A stretch of DNA of 64,000 nucleotides from Oerskovia enterophila (GTDB taxonomy: Bacteria; Actinomycetota; Actinomycetes; Actinomycetales; Cellulomonadaceae). The notes beneath the pieces were generated by a model that saw only the letters and a program-made list of their open reading frames with translations, ran no database searches and was not told the DNA's origin. Both the position numbers and the translations under genes were made by a program. Each line of letters begins with the position of its first letter. Position 1 is the stretch's first letter. Where the stretch lies: assembly GCF_001692445.1 (NCBI RefSeq), contig NZ_MAQA01000011.1:1-64000 (forward strand), in the 5' to 3' direction. Positions 63,766 through 64,000 of the stretch are shown piece by piece.

Positions 63766-64000
63766 GTGACCGACCTATTCGAACGCCCGCCGGTGCAGCA
63801 CGAGCAACCGACCCGGGCGTCCCGCTCGGGTGGCAGGGACCGCAGGGCCGCGAAGAAGCGCGCCCAGCGTCGGCGTCGTCGCACCCTCATCGTGGTGGTG
63901 GCGCTGCTGCTCGTCGGCGGGGCCGGGTACTACCTGGTCTCGAACGCGTCGAGCCTGCTGGGCTTCGAGAACCCGTTCGCCGCCTCGGACTACGAGGGCC
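63766..64000 (+). CDS. mltG: Endolytic murein transglycosylase MltG, N-terminal fragment (runs off window)
   Basis: The first 78 residues are visible: a cytoplasmic, Arg/Lys-rich head (RRAAKKRAQRRRRR), one transmembrane helix (about 40-60, TLIVVVALLLVGGAGYYLV), then the start of the extracytoplasmic part. Together with the position after ruvX this is the standard place and N terminus of MltG (YceG), which cuts nascent peptidoglycan strands. The catalytic domain is outside the window. GTG 63766 has AGGAGG nine bases upstream. Confidence 0.8.
   Translation, partial: MTDLFERPPVQHEQPTRASRSGGRDRRAAKKRAQRRRRRTLIVVVALLLVGGAGYYLVSNASSLLGFENPFAASDYEG

Overview
The window reads as a chromosomal segment of a high-GC Gram-positive bacterium (Actinomycetota, order Micrococcales). 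Protein flavour suggests the Cellulomonas, Oerskovia or Cellulosimicrobium area, but that placement is inference. Supporting signs are very high GC, many GTG starts, overlapping stop/start codons, and gene orders known from actinobacteria: thrS-HIT-pgsA-patA-pimA, pdxS/pdxT-yebC-ruvCAB, yajC-secDF-apt-rel, hisS, aspS, rarA, rpsD, alaS-ruvX-mltG. An anaerobic ribonucleotide reductase (nrdD/nrdG) suggests facultative anaerobic growth.

Layout. 0-0.6 kb: the start of a deaminase-like gene on the minus strand, then a bare 3' half of a tRNA-Val(CAC) with its terminator, which looks like the attachment-site scar of an integrated element. 0.6-8.4 kb: accessory and transport genes, namely a MarR-MATE efflux pair, two CNNM/CBS membrane proteins, an AlkD-like DNA repair protein, and an MFS transporter divergent from an XRE-cupin regulator. 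8.5-17.7 kb: an intracellular-type sialidase, nrdG/nrdD under paired NrdR boxes, and a run of small stress or detoxification-type families (glycolipid-binding, two DinB, DUF1349, DUF2255, DUF4184).

18-37 kb is the conserved core. thrS leads into phosphatidylinositol and PIM synthesis (pgsA, patA, pimA), then PLP synthase (pdxS, pdxT), YebC, the Holliday-junction resolvasome ruvC-ruvA-ruvB, the Sec accessory complex yajC-secD-secF, apt and the (p)ppGpp enzyme. 37-41 kb is a repair-flavoured accessory block: an ATP-dependent DNA ligase, a kinase-fold protein, a stand-alone LigD-type polymerase/primase domain and an AbiEi-like protein. 41-49 kb: a DUF349 protein and membrane cyclophilin, an MBL-fold hydrolase with hisS, a broken SDR gene, a LexA-boxed Rv2578c-type radical SAM gene, and a helical protein of unknown function.

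49-64 kb: an unusual membrane-anchored M16 peptidase, a PPOX-fold protein, aspS with a GNAT protein, an MMPL transporter, rarA, rpsD with a long leader, two small membrane proteins, alaS, ruvX and the start of mltG.

The clearest regulatory signals are a MarR operator overlapping a leaderless promoter (2611-2646), tandem NrdR boxes (13192-13239), two LexA (SOS) boxes (28586-28601 before ruvA and 46606-46621 before the radical SAM gene), and a GTCGCAC/GTGCGAC repeat shared by the DUF1349 and MMPL upstream regions. No CRISPR array, intact IS element, rRNA or complete tRNA was seen. No system can be called new with confidence. The best candidates for a closer look are the M16 peptidase block (47.9-51.1 kb) and the ligase/polymerase/kinase/AbiEi block (37.0-41.2 kb).
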